From NCBI GenBank assembly GCA_934202525.1, contig CAKPYB010000003.1, positions 1-64,000 of the forward strand: DNA of 64,000 nucleotides, in the 5' to 3' direction. The translations under genes were made by a program, and so were the position numbers. Positions within the stretch are counted from its first letter, which is position 1. The number at the start of each line of letters is the position of its first letter. This document shows, in pieces, positions 10,075 through 19,169 of the stretch. The notes under the pieces were generated by a model. The model saw nothing but the letters and a program-made list of their open reading frames with translations, was not told the origin of the DNA and did no database searches. Source of the stretch: an uncultured Prevotella sp. (GTDB lineage: Bacteria > Bacteroidota > Bacteroidia > Bacteroidales > Bacteroidaceae).

Positions 10075-12000
10075 ATGAAAAAGATAATAGCTTCATTAGT
10101 GCTTATGGGTAGCGCAATAAGTATGAACGCGGCAGTTAACGTAAGCCGCATTGAACCTACCGACTGGTATGTGGGCATGAAAGATGCTTCGCTCCAGCTG
10201 ATGGTGTATGGCAAGGATATCAAGAATGCCGATGTAACGGTAAACTATCCGGGTGTAAAGGTAGACAGTATCGCCCGCCTTGATTCTCCTAATTATCTCC
10301 TGGTTTATCTTAACCTCAATGGAGCAAAGGCTGGTGAGATGACCCTCAACTTCAAGCAGGGCAAACAGTCGAAGAAGGTGAAGTATGTGTTGAAGAACCG
10401 TGAGATGGCGGGCGACAAGCGCATCGGTTTCTCTAACGAGGATGTGCTCTATATGCTGATGCCAGACCGTTTTGCCAACGGCAATCTGAAGAATGATGCC
10501 TTTAAGACGATGCGTGATAAGACCTGCAACCGTGCAGAGCCTAGTCTGCGACATGGTGGCGACCTGGAGGGAATCCGCCAGCACTTGGATTATTTTAACC
10601 AGTTGGGTGTAACCGCTCTGTGGTTTACCCCGGTTTTGGAGAACGACAGTCCAAGTAACGGCAAGAACAGCAGTTATCATGGTTATGCTACCACCAATTA
10701 TTATCGTGTAGACCCACGTTTCGGAACCAATGCCGATTATAAGCAGCTGATAGATGAGGCTCACAAGAAAGGTTTGAAGATTGTGATGGATATGATTTTC
10801 AACCATTGCGGTTTCGAGCATCCTTGGGTTGCCGATATGCCATCTAAAGACTGGTTCAATACGCCGGAATGGCTGGCTCCTGAAAATCAGACAGCCGAGC
10901 ATCAGAAGAACATCGGTACGGTGGATGGCGCTGCTAAGGTGAACGATAAGTATCTGCAGACCAGTTATAAGCTGACTCCGGTACTTGACCCATACGCCAG
11001 CAAGGTTGATCTCACAGAGACCGTAGATGGCTGGTTCGTACCAACTATGCCTGACCTCAACCAGCGCAACCCGCACGTTATCAAGTATCTGATTCAGAAC
11101 AGTGAGTGGTGGATAGAGAGTGCAGGTATCGACGGCATCCGTATGGATACCTATCCTTATGCCGACCGCGATGCGATGGCACACTGGATGAAGGTGCTGG
11201 GCGAGGAGTATCCTCACTTCAATACCGTAGGCGAGACTTGGGTAACCGAGCCTGCCTATACTGCAGCCTGGCAGAAGGACAGCAAACTTTCTGAGAAGAA
11301 CAGCTATCTGCCAACCGTTATGGATTTCGCCTTCTTCGACCGCATCAATAGTGCAAAGAAAGAAGAGACCGATGACTGGTGGAATGGCATGAACCGTCTC
11401 TACAATGTATTCTGCTACGACTATCTCTATCCTAATCCAAAGAGCGTGATGGCATTCATCGAGAATCATGATACCGACCGCTTCCTGGGTGAAGGCAAGG
11501 ATACCCTGGCTTTGAAGCAAGCGCTGTCATTGCTTCTTACCATCAATCGCACTCCTCAGCTCTATTATGGTACAGAGGTGCTGATGAATGGTACCAAGAG
11601 TGTAACCGATGGCAATGTACGCAAGGACTTCCCTGGCGGTTGGGCTGGTGATAAGCACAATGCCTTTACAGCAGAGGGTAGAACTCAGGCAGAGAACCAG
11701 ATGTTCAACTGGCTCAGCAACCTGTTGCACTGGCGTCAGGGCAATGAAGTGATTACCAAGGGCAAGCAGACCCAGTTCTGTCCTCAGAAGGGTGTTTACG
11801 TGATTGCCCGCCAGTATAAGGGAAAGAGCGTAATGACAGTTATCAACGGCAAGAACGAGGCAAACGAACTGAATGTTTCCCGTTATGCCGAGATTATCGG
11901 TTCTCATGACAAGGCTACGGATGTTACAAACGGTCGCACCGTTCTTATCAACAAGAACGTGAAGCTCCGTCCTCGCCAGAGCATGATTCTTGAGTTCTAA
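10075..12000 (+). CDS. susA: neopullulanase/cyclomaltodextrinase (SusA-like GH13)
   Basis: A periplasmic amylase that cuts malto-oligosaccharides, cyclodextrins and pullulan. The 641-residue precursor starts with a signal peptide ending near SMNAA. The N-terminal beta-sandwich (about 20-115) resembles the cyclomaltodextrinase N-domain of Bacteroides SusA. The GH13 barrel begins at VLYMLMPDRFANG. The catalytic residues are Asp358 (GIRMDTYP), Glu387 (VGETW) and Asp466 (ENHDTDR). It is the last gene of the GH97-pullulanase-susA operon and is followed by a strong terminator. The cluster has susA and susB equivalents but no adjacent susCDEF, so import of large starch chains must be handled elsewhere or not at all. 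Confidence 0.93.
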   Translation: MKKIIASLVLMGSAISMNAAVNVSRIEPTDWYVGMKDASLQLMVYGKDIKNADVTVNYPGVKVDSIARLDSPNYLLVYLNLNGAKAGEMTLNFKQGKQSKKVKYVLKNREMAGDKRIGFSNEDVLYMLMPDRFANGNLKNDAFKTMRDKTCNRAEPSLRHGGDLEGIRQHLDYFNQLGVTALWFTPVLENDSPSNGKNSSYHGYATTNYYRVDPRFGTNADYKQLIDEAHKKGLKIVMDMIFNHCGFEHPWVADMPSKDWFNTPEWLAPENQTAEHQKNIGTVDGAAKVNDKYLQTSYKLTPVLDPYASKVDLTETVDGWFVPTMPDLNQRNPHVIKYLIQNSEWWIESAGIDGIRMDTYPYADRDAMAHWMKVLGEEYPHFNTVGETWVTEPAYTAAWQKDSKLSEKNSYLPTVMDFAFFDRINSAKKEETDDWWNGMNRLYNVFCYDYLYPNPKSVMAFIENHDTDRFLGEGKDTLALKQALSLLLTINRTPQLYYGTEVLMNGTKSVTDGNVRKDFPGGWAGDKHNAFTAEGRTQAENQMFNWLSNLLHWRQGNEVITKGKQTQFCPQKGVYVIARQYKGKSVMTVINGKNEANELNVSRYAEIIGSHDKATDVTNGRTVLINKNVKLRPRQSMILEF

Positions 12001-12036
12001 AGACTTAGTATCAGTCACTTGATACTTTCATATCTC

Positions 12037-12070
12037 AGCAGGCTAACGCAGTTATCAGTGTTAGCCTGCT
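12037..12070 (+). terminator. terminator of the starch operon
   Basis: An 11-bp perfect stem AGCAGGCTAAC / GTTAGCCTGCT, a 12-base loop, then an uninterrupted T-run. Ends the GH97-pullulanase-susA transcript. Confidence 0.85.
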
Positions 12071-12110
12071 TTTTTTCATAAAAATATTCTTTCGTTTCAA
12101 TTATTCTTTG

Positions 12111-12118
12111 TAAATTTG
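12111..12118 (+). promoter_or_regulatory. -7 box upstream of small membrane genes and AraC-type regulator
   Basis: TAAATTTG fits TAnnTTTG, 28 bases before the first small gene. The four genes from 12146 to 15544 are tightly spaced and probably share this promoter. Confidence 0.55.
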
Positions 12119-12145
12119 CAGCAGAGTTAACGAAATAGCTTTAGA

Positions 12146-12331
12146 ATGATAGAAGAATTAGGCAAATGGCTGTTAGATATAGCAAAATATATTGTTACAG
12201 CTTATGTTTTAGTGAGAATGTTTGGTAATGATGATGGTTCGATTTGGACTTTAATAGGAGCAGTCTTTTTTGCAGCTCTTACGTTTGGGACAGGGTTATA
12301 TCTTATCAGACGAAGTGAAAATAAAAAATAA
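12146..12331 (+). CDS. small two-helix membrane protein (61 aa)
   Basis: A 61-residue protein with two predicted membrane helices (about residues 10-25 and 31-54), separated by a short polar turn containing GNDDGS, and a basic C-terminus (RRSENKK). Small proteins beginning with ELGKWLLD-like helices are common hypothetical proteins in Bacteroidota (possibly the DUF6722 type, from memory). It is first in a likely operon with two even smaller membrane proteins and the AraC-type regulator, so an accessory role in membrane sensing is possible but unproven. Confidence 0.7.
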   Translation: MIEELGKWLLDIAKYIVTAYVLVRMFGNDDGSIWTLIGAVFFAALTFGTGLYLIRRSENKK

Positions 12332-12345
12332 GAAAGGTAAATAAT

Positions 12346-12450
12346 ATGGATTACGGATTATTAGGAATGTACTTGTTCCTTTCAGTTATAGCTATAGGCT
12401 CATTGGTTTATGTGAAGATAGAGGATCACAAAGAACAAAAAAAACAATAG
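12346..12450 (+). CDS. single-helix microprotein A (34 aa)
   Basis: A 34-codon ORF from ATG 12346 to TAG 12450, 14 bases after the 61-aa gene. One hydrophobic helix (about residues 5-23) is followed by VYVKIEDHKEQKKQ, a charged tail that would sit in the cytosol. It is paralogous to the next ORF: both have a Y-x-KIED-[HR]-K tail and a hydrophobic helix of similar length. Two consecutive ORFs of the same unusual design argue for real translation. No known family is recognised. Confidence 0.6.
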   Translation: MDYGLLGMYLFLSVIAIGSLVYVKIEDHKEQKKQ

Positions 12451-12452
12451 CT

Positions 12453-12551
12453 ATGAATTGGAATCTTTTTAGTATGTATATCGCTCTTGCTTTATTAGGA
12501 GTTGGTATGGTCATCTATGCAAAAATAGAAGACAGGAAGAAAGGAAAATAA
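12453..12551 (+). CDS. single-helix microprotein B (32 aa)
   Basis: A 32-codon ORF two bases after microprotein A. One membrane helix (about residues 6-22) is followed by IYAKIEDRKKGK, matching the tail of microprotein A. Its stop codon overlaps the start of the regulator gene (TAATG at 12549-12553), which suggests translational coupling and hence a fixed ratio to the regulator. It may be a small membrane partner of the regulator. No family is recognised. Confidence 0.6.
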   Translation: MNWNLFSMYIALALLGVGMVIYAKIEDRKKGK

Positions 12552-15544
12552 TGATTAGAAGATACATTCTAACCTTTATAGCAGCATTGATCGTTACCTT
12601 GAGCAGTTGGGCGCAAGGTGGGTTGCCTAGTCGCTATAATGTAAGCTATCTCAATATGGCTGCAGGTATGCCGAATAATTTTGCTGATGATATCTTTCAG
12701 GATTCTTACGGCTTCGTATGGATCAGTACGCATGGTGGTGGACTGGTGCGCTACGATGGTTTCAATTTCATGAACTTCGGTTTGGGGTCTGTAGGAATCA
12801 GTCTGCGAAGCAACAGTTGCCGTAATGTCTGCGAAGATCCGTTTAAGCGCCTTTGGGTGGCTTTCGAGGAAGGTCCGCAGGTGCTCGACCTCAAAACGAT
12901 GCAGCCTGCTGTTCCACCTTGTGAGAACAGCCAGGTAGAGGCACAACTCAATAAAGTATTCAAGAACCTTTGCACCCGAATATATTGTGATGCAAAGGGC
13001 AATATATGGATGCTGTCTGTCAACCAGCTTACCCGTTTCGGCTTTAACGAAAAGGGCGAGGTGAACAGCGTCTTGTCCACATCCTATCCTTATAATGCTC
13101 CCGACCTCGGAATCTGTGATGTCTATCGCAGAGGAACGGTTGTATTATGCAACAATGGAGTGGTGAGCGAGTTCTCAGTGAAGAACAATCAGCTCGTGGC
13201 AAAGAACATCTCATCCCTGTTCCCTCCGCTCGAAGGTCGGTATGGGGGGGCGCTTATTTATTATCATGGCAAGATATGGATGGGTACGAATCGCGGATTG
13301 TTTAATAGTGGCAAGCAGGAATTCCATTGCTCTGCTACCGACCATTCGCTCCAGCACGAAGTAGTGACGAGCCTTGCCGTTTCTCCAGATGACAAACTTC
13401 TGGTAGGAACGCTCTGTGGCGTAGATATCTTCAATGATAAGACCGGAGAGATAGAACATTGGAATACTGCTACGGCTGTGAATCCGCTGAGCAGCAACTT
13501 TATCAACAGTCTTTTCTCAAAGAACGGACAGATATGGGTAGGCTCTGAAACGGGTGGTGTTACCAAGCTGGCTCCACGTCAGCTGAATTTGGAATTCTAC
13601 CGTCACGACCCCGCCAACCCGGGCAGTATCTCTCCTAATGCTGTCAATGCCATGTATGCGGCAGCCGACGGAACCCTGTGGGTAGGAACAGTAGAGGGAG
13701 GTCTCAATGCCTTGACTCCAGGCAGCATGAACTTTGTTCATTATACGGTGGCAAATTCCGGTTTGCCGCATAATACCGTCTCGGTTCTTGCAGCCGATAA
13801 CCGCAATCAGCTCTGGATTGGTACCTGGGGAAGGGGCTTTGCTGTGATGAATCTCAGTCAGCCGGGCAAGATTATTCCTCTGGTGATAGATGCTAAGCAT
13901 CAGCATTTACTTAACTTTGCCGGTGCTTTGGCTTATGATCCTATCAATGATGGTATGTGGCTCGGAACCAATGACGGCCTCTTCTTCTATGATATGAAGC
14001 ACCGCCAACTCATCGAACCTTTCAGAGGATGCCTGAATGTGCGCGGCTGCATCGGTTCTCTGATAACCCGAAAGGGCAAACTGCTGATGGGTTGTGTGCA
14101 GGGAATGGTAGAGGTCGACCTCAAGTCGCGTCCTCATGGCAAGGGCGATTTCGCTGTAACGTATTATCAGTATAAACTCGACAATCCGAAGAGTGGAGTC
14201 TTCGATAAGATATTGTCTTTCTGCCAAGCTAAGGATGGAAAGATATGGATGGGCAGTAACGGCTACGGTCTGTATTGCTATACCAGCGATAAAAACGGAA
14301 AGACTCAAGTGAAGTCGTATACCACCAATAACGGACTTGCCAACAATATCGTGAAGGGTATTGTAGAGGATAACCAGGGTATGTTGTGGATAGCTACCGA
14401 TAACGGACTCTCTATCTTCAATCCGAAGACCGAGGCATTCTGCAGTTTCTCCCGTGAAGACGGTCTGATCAGTTCGCAGTTCTATTTCAATGGAGCCATC
14501 CGCAATGCCAAGGGCGAGATATTCCTGGGCACCGATGTGGGTATGATGGCTGTAAAGGGCATAAACCGTTCTGTGCATCAGACGGGTAAGTTGTGCTTTA
14601 CCGAACTTCTGGTAGATAACCAGCCTGTCTTTGCCGGCAGCGATTATCTGGAAGAAGACATCTCCAACGCCAGAAAGTTGCGTATCCATGAGAGTGATAA
14701 GTCGTTTACCCTCTTTTTCTCAGCGCTCAATTATGGCAGCGAGAGTCAGGGTGTATATCTCTATCGCATGAAGGGATACGAGAATGAGTGGGTTCAGCTC
14801 AAGGCTGGTCAGCATAGTGTGCGTTATTCTACTCTGCCGGCTGGAGACTATGAGTTTGAGGTGAAATATATCCCATCTATCAATTCCGACAAGGAGCAGG
14901 TGATCTCTGTAGAAGTTCAGATTACTCCTTATTTCTGGAAGAGCTGGTGGTTTGTTACTCTTATTATAATAGGTATCATCGCCTTGCTCCAAAATGCTTA
15001 TGTGCGCCGTCTCAACAAGATGCGCGAAGAGGAAGTTGAGGCTTTGTATCGTCCTATCGAGGCAGCGATGAAGGAAAGTGATGAACCAGAAAAGCTGCAG
15101 AGTCGCATCCAGATGATTCTGCAGAACCAGAAGCGTTATCAGGACAGTCAGAAGAAGAGCATTGAGGCTGACAGGAAGATGGTAGAGGAGACTATGCGTC
15201 CATTCATGGAAGAAGTGATGGATGTGATGGAGAAGAATTACGATAATTCGGAGTTTGGTGTACAGGAACTGGCAGATGCCTTGGGTATATCACGCAGTGT
15301 ACTGAGCAAGAATCTCTCCAAGGAGACAGGCTTGCCAACAGCCCAGTTTATCCGCAACTACCGTCTCGACATCTCGCGCAAGATGATGGCTGATAAAACT
15401 TCCAACCGAAATATTACGGAGATAGCCTACCGAGTAGGCTTCAACGATCCGAAGTATTTCACTCGTTGCTTCACCAAGCAGTTTGGCATCTCGCCGACTG
15501 CATATAAGGATCAGTTGGATTCTCAGGGTTCAGATATGGCATAG
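12551..15544 (+). CDS. membrane-spanning AraC-type regulator with periplasmic propeller (one-component, kinase-less HTCS-like)
   Basis: A 997-residue sensor-regulator. A signal sequence (ends near SSWAQ) leads into many two-component-regulator propeller repeats (about 25-680, motifs of the type IWMGSNG and LWIATDNG). A Y_Y_Y domain follows (about 705-785), then a single transmembrane helix (about 796-814), a charged coiled-coil-like linker and a C-terminal AraC-type HTH (about 885-975). Unlike hybrid two-component systems, no HisKA, HATPase or receiver domain lies between the helix and the HTH, so ligand binding outside would be passed directly to the DNA-binding domain, in the manner proposed for SusR. 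It stands between the starch and arabinan modules. Repeated TGTCCACC sites before the arabinan SusC operon are its likeliest targets, though starch control is not excluded. Confidence 0.88.
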   Translation: MIRRYILTFIAALIVTLSSWAQGGLPSRYNVSYLNMAAGMPNNFADDIFQDSYGFVWISTHGGGLVRYDGFNFMNFGLGSVGISLRSNSCRNVCEDPFKRLWVAFEEGPQVLDLKTMQPAVPPCENSQVEAQLNKVFKNLCTRIYCDAKGNIWMLSVNQLTRFGFNEKGEVNSVLSTSYPYNAPDLGICDVYRRGTVVLCNNGVVSEFSVKNNQLVAKNISSLFPPLEGRYGGALIYYHGKIWMGTNRGLFNSGKQEFHCSATDHSLQHEVVTSLAVSPDDKLLVGTLCGVDIFNDKTGEIEHWNTATAVNPLSSNFINSLFSKNGQIWVGSETGGVTKLAPRQLNLEFYRHDPANPGSISPNAVNAMYAAADGTLWVGTVEGGLNALTPGSMNFVHYTVANSGLPHNTVSVLAADNRNQLWIGTWGRGFAVMNLSQPGKIIPLVIDAKHQHLLNFAGALAYDPINDGMWLGTNDGLFFYDMKHRQLIEPFRGCLNVRGCIGSLITRKGKLLMGCVQGMVEVDLKSRPHGKGDFAVTYYQYKLDNPKSGVFDKILSFCQAKDGKIWMGSNGYGLYCYTSDKNGKTQVKSYTTNNGLANNIVKGIVEDNQGMLWIATDNGLSIFNPKTEAFCSFSREDGLISSQFYFNGAIRNAKGEIFLGTDVGMMAVKGINRSVHQTGKLCFTELLVDNQPVFAGSDYLEEDISNARKLRIHESDKSFTLFFSALNYGSESQGVYLYRMKGYENEWVQLKAGQHSVRYSTLPAGDYEFEVKYIPSINSDKEQVISVEVQITPYFWKSWWFVTLIIIGIIALLQNAYVRRLNKMREEEVEALYRPIEAAMKESDEPEKLQSRIQMILQNQKRYQDSQKKSIEADRKMVEETMRPFMEEVMDVMEKNYDNSEFGVQELADALGISRSVLSKNLSKETGLPTAQFIRNYRLDISRKMMADKTSNRNITEIAYRVGFNDPKYFTRCFTKQFGISPTAYKDQLDSQGSDMA

Positions 15545-15615
15545 TTCTCCTTGGATTCTTCGGAGAAATAATGTTCCTGGATGTGATAATTTGTTAAGCA
15601 AATAAAATAAAACTG

Positions 15616-15647
15616 AGGGGTTACTTGATATAAGTCAAGTAACCCCT
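15616..15647 (+). terminator. terminator of the regulator operon
   Basis: A 13-bp perfect stem AGGGGTTACTTGA / TCAAGTAACCCCT with a 6-base loop and a T-rich tail. It ends the regulator transcript. Bases 15545-15914 otherwise hold only this element and the SusC promoter/operator region. Confidence 0.85.
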
Positions 15648-15702
15648 TGTTTTGTATGTGTGGGTACACAACTGGTGGATAAGCACGTAATATCCTTAAA
15701 AA

Positions 15703-15749
15703 TCCACTGTTTATGTGTTTTGTCCACCTATAAAACCCAATTGTCCACC
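15703..15749. promoter_or_regulatory. direct-repeat operator of the arabinan SusC operon
   Basis: TGTCCACC occurs at 15721-15728 and 15742-15749 (period 21 bp), with a weaker TCCAC at 15703. Direct repeats two helical turns apart are typical of AraC-family sites. The promoter-proximal copy ends exactly 20 bp before the -7 box, so it covers the -33 region. The same TGTCCACC-N20-TACTTTTG arrangement precedes the GH51 gene. Binding by the regulator at 12551-15544 is inferred. Confidence 0.65.
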
Positions 15750-15769
15750 CTATATAATCTCATTAATTG

Positions 15770-15777
15770 TACTTTTG
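15770..15777 (+). promoter_or_regulatory. -7 box of arabinan SusC operon
   Basis: TACTTTTG within GTACTTTTGCCACTG. No TTTG -33 box is present, as expected for an activator-dependent promoter. The 5' leader to the SusC start is about 130 bases. Confidence 0.7.
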
Positions 15778-15914
15778 CCACTGAAAAATGATGGTTGATG
15801 TATAGTTTGGCCAGCATTAATCATTTCATCCGCAACCTAAAAAGAGAACGGACGAAGTAATAATAAACTGTAAAAATTGAATAAACAAAGTATAAACCTA
15901 AAAATTGATAAGCA

Positions 15915-18900
15915 ATGAGGAAACAATTATTCTCTATGATGCTATGCCTAGGTGCTGTTGGTGGTGCTTCTTTTGTCACCCCAATGCCCGCAATGGCTGC
16001 AGTTGCACAAGATCAGGTGATCACGGTCAAGGGACATGTTGTAGATGATCAGGGTGAACCTCTGATTGGTGCAACAGTTAAGACTAAAGATGCCAAGACT
16101 GGTGCAGTTACCGACTTAGATGGTAATTTTGAAATTCGAGTAAAGGCTAATGCGACTCTTTTCGTGAGCTATCTTGGCTACAAGGAGCGTGAGATTGCAG
16201 TGCGCGGTCGTGCCATTATCGAATCTATCCAACTCTCTGCCGACAATCAGGTGCTCGACCAGGTTGTAGTAGTGGGTTATGGTACACAGAAAAAGGCAGA
16301 CCTTACCGGTTCTGTATCTATTGTAAATGCAGAGGAGATGAAGAAGGTGTCAAACTCTAACATCTCTACTATGCTTGAAGGTAAGGTTGCCGGTGTGCAG
16401 ATTACATCAGACGGTCAGCCTGGTGCAGATCCTAGTGTGAGAATTCGTGGTATCGGTTCTTTCGGTAGCACAGCTCCTCTTTATGTTATTGATGGTGTGC
16501 CAATGGGTACCACTATCCGTGACTTCTCTCCTAATGATATCGAAACCATTCAGATTCTGAAGGATGCTTCTGCGGGTGCCATCTATGGTTCTCGTGCTGC
16601 GAATGGTGTCGTTATCATCACTACCAAGAATGGTAAGAAAGACCAGCCTCTGAAGGTGAACTACTCAGGTTACTTTGGTGTTGACCAGATTCCTAGCGAT
16701 GTATATGATGTGATGAATGCTGATCAGTATAGCAACTATCTCGGTCAGGCTTGCGCCAACTCTAATACAACTCTCGCAGGTGGTTATAAACTTGGTGAGG
16801 ATGGCAAATATCATTTCCAGGATGCAACCAATACAGACTGGTTTGACGAGGTATTCAAGACTGGTACCCGACAGAACCATAACGTAGCCCTCAGCGGTGG
16901 TAGTGCCAACAGTACTTATAATGTATCTCTCGACTATTTCAACCAGAAGGGTACCTTGGAAGGTGCAGGTCCTAACTATGAGCGTTACACAGCTCGTGTC
17001 AACAATACAATGGACACCAAGTTTGTGAAGTTCCGCACCAGCATGGTTTACTCTCACTCAGACCAGGACAATATGGGTCTTTCTAATGCCTCAGAGTATG
17101 TACAGGGACTTTATGGATCTGTAACCAACGTGCTCCGTGGTACACTCTTGATGCAGCCAACCATCAAGGCTTATGATAAATCAACATGGGTTCTCGATGA
17201 CAAGGTAGGTGCTGCCAACGGTTATCGCTACGATGCTTACGGCTATGGTGTATATTATGATGGTGTACATGGTGATATCTCTGCTTCTAACCCATTGTTG
17301 GTTAACAACCTCTTGCAGCGCAACACTTTGGTGGATCGCTTCGTAGGTACAGCTTCTGCTGATGTAGACCTCTTCAAGATGGTAGGCATTAAGAGCAAGA
17401 ACCATGGCCTTCATTATAACGTGAACCTCTCTTATAGCAAGACCGAGGCTAAGGACAAGACTTGGATTCCTTCCTGGATTCAGAGCAACCGTGTATATCT
17501 TGCCAAGGAGAACGAGCGTTTGACCAAGGGCTCTCGTAACTACAGCGACGCCTTGGTTGAGAATACCTTGACTTATAATGGAAAGATAGGCAAGCACAAT
17601 ATCGACTTGCTTGCTGGTATGACCTACGAGGAAGAGAACACCAACCTCTTGACAGGTTGGGGTATCAACTTCACAGAGCCTTACTTCCTCCAGCTACAGA
17701 ACGCTAAGAATACATACTCAGAGTCATACGAGTTTAAGCATGCCTTGGCATCATACGTAGGACGTTTGAACTACAACTACGATGAGAAGTACTTGCTTTC
17801 TGCAGTGGTACGTCGTGATGGTAGCTCTCGTTTGACCAAGAACATCCGTTGGGCAACCTTCCCTTCTATATCTGTAGGTTGGCGTTTCGATAAGGAAAAG
17901 TTCTTCCCTATCAGTCGTGACATCGTGAATATGTTCAAGATTCGTGCCAGCTATGGTGAGCTCGGTAACGAGAACATCGGTGAGTATCAGTATATGGCAA
18001 CCATGAACCGTAACAACATGACCTATAGCTTTGGTAATGACAAGGTGACTGGTTCTAAGATTGCAACATACGTAAATGAGAACATCGCTTGGGAGAAGAA
18101 GAAGACTACCAACATAGGTATCGACTTGGCTATGTTCAACAATCGTTTAGAGTTCACAGCTGAATGGTATAAGAATAAGTCAGAAGATTTGCTTTATGGT
18201 GTACCAGTACCAGCTCAGACTGGTGTTGCTAACACTAGTGTAACTATGAACGCTGCCTCTATGGAGAACAGTGGTTTCGAGTTCTCTGCTACTTATCGCA
18301 ACCATGATCATGCCTTCAAGTATGATATCAGTGCCAACTTGAGTACCTTGAAGAACAAGGTAACTTCTCTCGGTTTCGGTACAGAGTCTTACATCACAGG
18401 TGCTTACGCTACATACGTAGGTCAGGAGGTTGGTCAGTTCTATGGTTGGGTATACGAGGGCATCGCTCGTACACAGGATCAACTTGATAACCATGCAACA
18501 CAGCAGGGTGCCAACGTAGGAGACTGTCTATACAAAGATGTTTCTGGTCCTGATGGTGTGCCTGATGGCGTAATCGATACTTACGACCAGACCGTTTTGG
18601 GAAGTGGCCTGCCAAAGGTTAACTTCGGTTTGAGCGCTCGCATGGAGTATAAGAACTTCGACTTGAATATCTCTACATACGGTGTATTCAACTACCATGT
18701 ATCAGATGATATCTATAATAGTTTAAATTCTTGCTATGGTCCTGGTAACAAGGATGTTGCTATGGGTGATGCCAACCGCTTTGCCGATGACGGTACCTAT
18801 ATCTCTAGCGTACCACGCACCTATTATACCAATAATGCGACATTGCCATGGAACGATCTCTTCAGTTCTCGCAAGATTCAGAATGCAGCTTACTGGAAGA

Positions 18901-19118
18901 TAGCTAACGTAGAGTTGGGCTACAACTTCCCAGACAAGTGGTTTGGCGGCTACGTGAGCGGTGTGCGTCTCTATGTTTCAGCACAGAACCTCTACACCTT
19001 CACAGGCTACAAGGGATATAACGTTGACTACGCTGGTGGTACCTTCACTCCAGGTTACAACTTCTGTTCATTCCCAACTCCACGCACATTCATGTGTGGT
19101 CTCCACTTTACATTCTAA
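15915..19118 (+). CDS. SusC/RagA-family TonB-dependent outer membrane transporter (arabinan locus)
   Basis: A 1067-residue importer that works with the SusD-like lipoprotein to carry oligosaccharides across the outer membrane. It has a signal peptide (ends near MAAVAQ), then a carboxypeptidase-like regulatory domain (VKGHVVDDQGEPLIGATV, about 36-115). A TonB box/plug region follows (VVVVGYGTQKKADLTGSVS, then RIRGIGSFGS...PLYVIDGVP), then a long beta-barrel ending in a terminal Phe. Length and order are normal for SusC. It is the first gene of the operon. Substrate is inferred as arabino-oligosaccharides from the two GH43 enzymes downstream and the promoter shared with GH51. Confidence 0.95.
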   Translation: MRKQLFSMMLCLGAVGGASFVTPMPAMAAVAQDQVITVKGHVVDDQGEPLIGATVKTKDAKTGAVTDLDGNFEIRVKANATLFVSYLGYKEREIAVRGRAIIESIQLSADNQVLDQVVVVGYGTQKKADLTGSVSIVNAEEMKKVSNSNISTMLEGKVAGVQITSDGQPGADPSVRIRGIGSFGSTAPLYVIDGVPMGTTIRDFSPNDIETIQILKDASAGAIYGSRAANGVVIITTKNGKKDQPLKVNYSGYFGVDQIPSDVYDVMNADQYSNYLGQACANSNTTLAGGYKLGEDGKYHFQDATNTDWFDEVFKTGTRQNHNVALSGGSANSTYNVSLDYFNQKGTLEGAGPNYERYTARVNNTMDTKFVKFRTSMVYSHSDQDNMGLSNASEYVQGLYGSVTNVLRGTLLMQPTIKAYDKSTWVLDDKVGAANGYRYDAYGYGVYYDGVHGDISASNPLLVNNLLQRNTLVDRFVGTASADVDLFKMVGIKSKNHGLHYNVNLSYSKTEAKDKTWIPSWIQSNRVYLAKENERLTKGSRNYSDALVENTLTYNGKIGKHNIDLLAGMTYEEENTNLLTGWGINFTEPYFLQLQNAKNTYSESYEFKHALASYVGRLNYNYDEKYLLSAVVRRDGSSRLTKNIRWATFPSISVGWRFDKEKFFPISRDIVNMFKIRASYGELGNENIGEYQYMATMNRNNMTYSFGNDKVTGSKIATYVNENIAWEKKKTTNIGIDLAMFNNRLEFTAEWYKNKSEDLLYGVPVPAQTGVANTSVTMNAASMENSGFEFSATYRNHDHAFKYDISANLSTLKNKVTSLGFGTESYITGAYATYVGQEVGQFYGWVYEGIARTQDQLDNHATQQGANVGDCLYKDVSGPDGVPDGVIDTYDQTVLGSGLPKVNFGLSARMEYKNFDLNISTYGVFNYHVSDDIYNSLNSCYGPGNKDVAMGDANRFADDGTYISSVPRTYYTNNATLPWNDLFSSRKIQNAAYWKIANVELGYNFPDKWFGGYVSGVRLYVSAQNLYTFTGYKGYNVDYAGGTFTPGYNFCSFPTPRTFMCGLHFTF

Positions 19119-19169
19119 TAGGGAGAACAAGGATTATAAGAATCATTATTATTTAAAAGAACATTTGAT

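Noticed and set aside
12551..15544. Hybrid two-component system (HTCS)
   Set aside because: The region between the transmembrane helix and the AraC HTH is too short and has no H, N, G or receiver motifs.
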